This document shows, piece after piece, positions 5,106 through 5,902 of a DNA stretch of 5,902 nt. Position 1 is the stretch's first letter, and the number at the start of each line of letters is the position of its first letter. The notes under the pieces were generated by a model that saw only the letters and a program-made list of their open reading frames with translations, made no database searches and was not told the DNA's origin. Made by a program: the position numbers and the translations under genes. The DNA is from Betaproteobacteria bacterium (GTDB taxonomy: Bacteria > Pseudomonadota > Gammaproteobacteria > Burkholderiales > SG8-39), in assembly GCA_009693435.1 (NCBI GenBank), contig SHXF01000166.1, forward strand, positions 1-5,902, written 5' to 3'.

Positions 5106-5902
5106 AACTTCATCGGTCGCCAGTAGCCGGTGAGTTCCAGATAACCGCGCCCCACCAGGGTCCGGTCCCGATAAGCCGTGACCGCGCCTTCCCAGTAAAT
5201 GTTGCCGGTGCTGGCGCGCGCATCGAGTTCCTGATCCTCCAGCAGGGGTTGGAGGTTCAGTGCGTCATGTTGGGTTTTTACCGTGACGGAAACCGGGTAT
5301 TCAGTGCCGCTCCTCGGAGATTTCCATGTCCTGAGAGGCTCGAAGGACACACCCGGCGGCGCGAACTGCGTATTGCTGTTCTGGTCGCGCATGCGGAAAG
5401 CCATCAAGGAAGCACCGCCATCGAGATTGATGCCGCACCAGTCCCAGCCGACGGCCTCCGCCGCCATGATCTGGCTTGACCATTCGTGATCCAGCCAAGC
5501 GCTGCCGGTCACGGCTGAACCATTGGCGAGGCCGCGCACCGCGAGATGCGGCCGGCTGTAGTAGTAGCTGGCTTCCTCGGGACGATGGCCCTTGCGACTA
5601 AAACCCGCTTCTCCTTGCAGCAGAGGGGCGTTTTTCGCCGTGCATTGAAGCTCCAGAGAAAAATCGCGGGCGTTTATTTTTGCCAGGTAGGTATCGGCAG
5701 ACAAAGCCAGCGACCAGTCGTCCACCCAGACCTTGGTGGTTGCTTGCCCGCTGCCCGCCAAATCAAGCGTGCTGCGCGCGGCGCGCTGGTCGTGACGCAA
5801 GCGGCCGTGGCGCGGATCGGAAATCGCGGCGTGGGCGAAGATCAGTTGCCGTGGCGTGAAAGTGCTGGGGTTGGAAGTTTCAAAATCGGTTCTGGTCCTG
5901 AA
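5102..5902 (-). CDS. Lipocalin-like CrtC/AttH-family protein, 5' end outside the window
   Basis: The C-terminal 266 residues of a beta-rich protein of the carotenoid 1,2-hydratase/AttH family (a lipocalin-like double domain). The frame stays open to the window edge, so the start and any signal peptide lie beyond 5902. The full family length is roughly 350-380 residues. Numbered from the edge, the conserved segments are FRTRTDFETSNPSTFTPRQL (1-20), IFAHAAISDP (21-30), LLQGEAGFSRKG (94-105), ASYYYSRPHL (111-120), AWLDHEWSS (135-143) and GWDWCGINLDGGASLMAFR (152-170). In CrtC proteins the family hydrates carotenoids. The AttH-type members, which this resembles more by its HDQRAAR and ASYYYS segments, have no settled function. 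They are often encoded next to FtsX-like ABC permease genes, so such genes may lie just past the edge. The internal TTG at 5800 is not a plausible start. The stop overlaps the EamA stop by four bases. Confidence 0.85.
   Translation of the reverse strand, partial: FRTRTDFETSNPSTFTPRQLIFAHAAISDPRHGRLRHDQRAARSTLDLAGSGQATTKVWVDDWSLALSADTYLAKINARDFSLELQCTAKNAPLLQGEAGFSRKGHRPEEASYYYSRPHLAVRGLANGSAVTGSAWLDHEWSSQIMAAEAVGWDWCGINLDGGASLMAFRMRDQNSNTQFAPPGVSFEPLRTWKSPRSGTEYPVSVTVKTQHDALNLQPLLEDQELDARASTGNIYWEGAVTAYRDRTLVGRGYLELTGYWRPMKF

Noticed and set aside
1..5902. CRISPR arrays, tRNA or rRNA genes, riboswitches, toxin-antitoxin or defence genes.
   Set aside because: Reading both strands showed no regular repeat-spacer array, no tRNA-like cloverleaf and no protein of such families. 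The repeats present are short and local.

Overview
The window looks like ordinary chromosomal DNA from a GC-rich proteobacterium. I would guess Betaproteobacteria, from a DusA-type tRNA dihydrouridine synthase, dense GC-rich coding and an AttH-type lipocalin-like protein. That placement is inference, as the window holds no phylogenetic marker gene. I found no new defence or mobile system. The least ordinary DNA is the gene-poor first 380 bases and the convergent junction near 2140-2200.

Layout. Positions 1-382 hold no convincing gene. They carry two nested repeat structures. One is an imperfect inverted repeat (arms 52-100 and 154-202) with GGGTCA boxes 23 bp apart, resembling two insertion-sequence ends back to back. 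The other is a cluster of GATAC/GTATC boxes (223-345) ending 37 bases before dusA. Next come two plus-strand genes that overlap by 17 bases: dusA (383-1375, TTG start) and a class II aldolase/adducin-family gene (1359-2141).

A minus-strand pair follows, convergent with the aldolase: an alpha/beta hydrolase (start about 4167, stop 3391) and an MFS transporter (3394-2177). They are joined by a GTGA stop/start overlap and so are probably cotranscribed and translationally coupled. The MFS stop codon sits in a tandem 24-bp duplication, where one base difference between the copies creates the stop.

A plus-strand EamA/DMT-family transporter (4188-5105) diverges from the hydrolase with only about 20 bases between start codons. 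It converges on a lipocalin-like CrtC/AttH-family gene on the minus strand (5102 to beyond 5902), with the two stop codons sharing a CTAG. That last gene is cut by the window edge, so its N-terminus is missing.

Functionally this is a mixture: tRNA modification (DusA), a zinc aldolase of unknown substrate, a hydrolase-exporter pair that may handle a small ester or amide compound, a metabolite or drug exporter, and a lipocalin-like protein often found beside FtsX-type ABC transporter genes. Nothing in the sequence shows one shared pathway.
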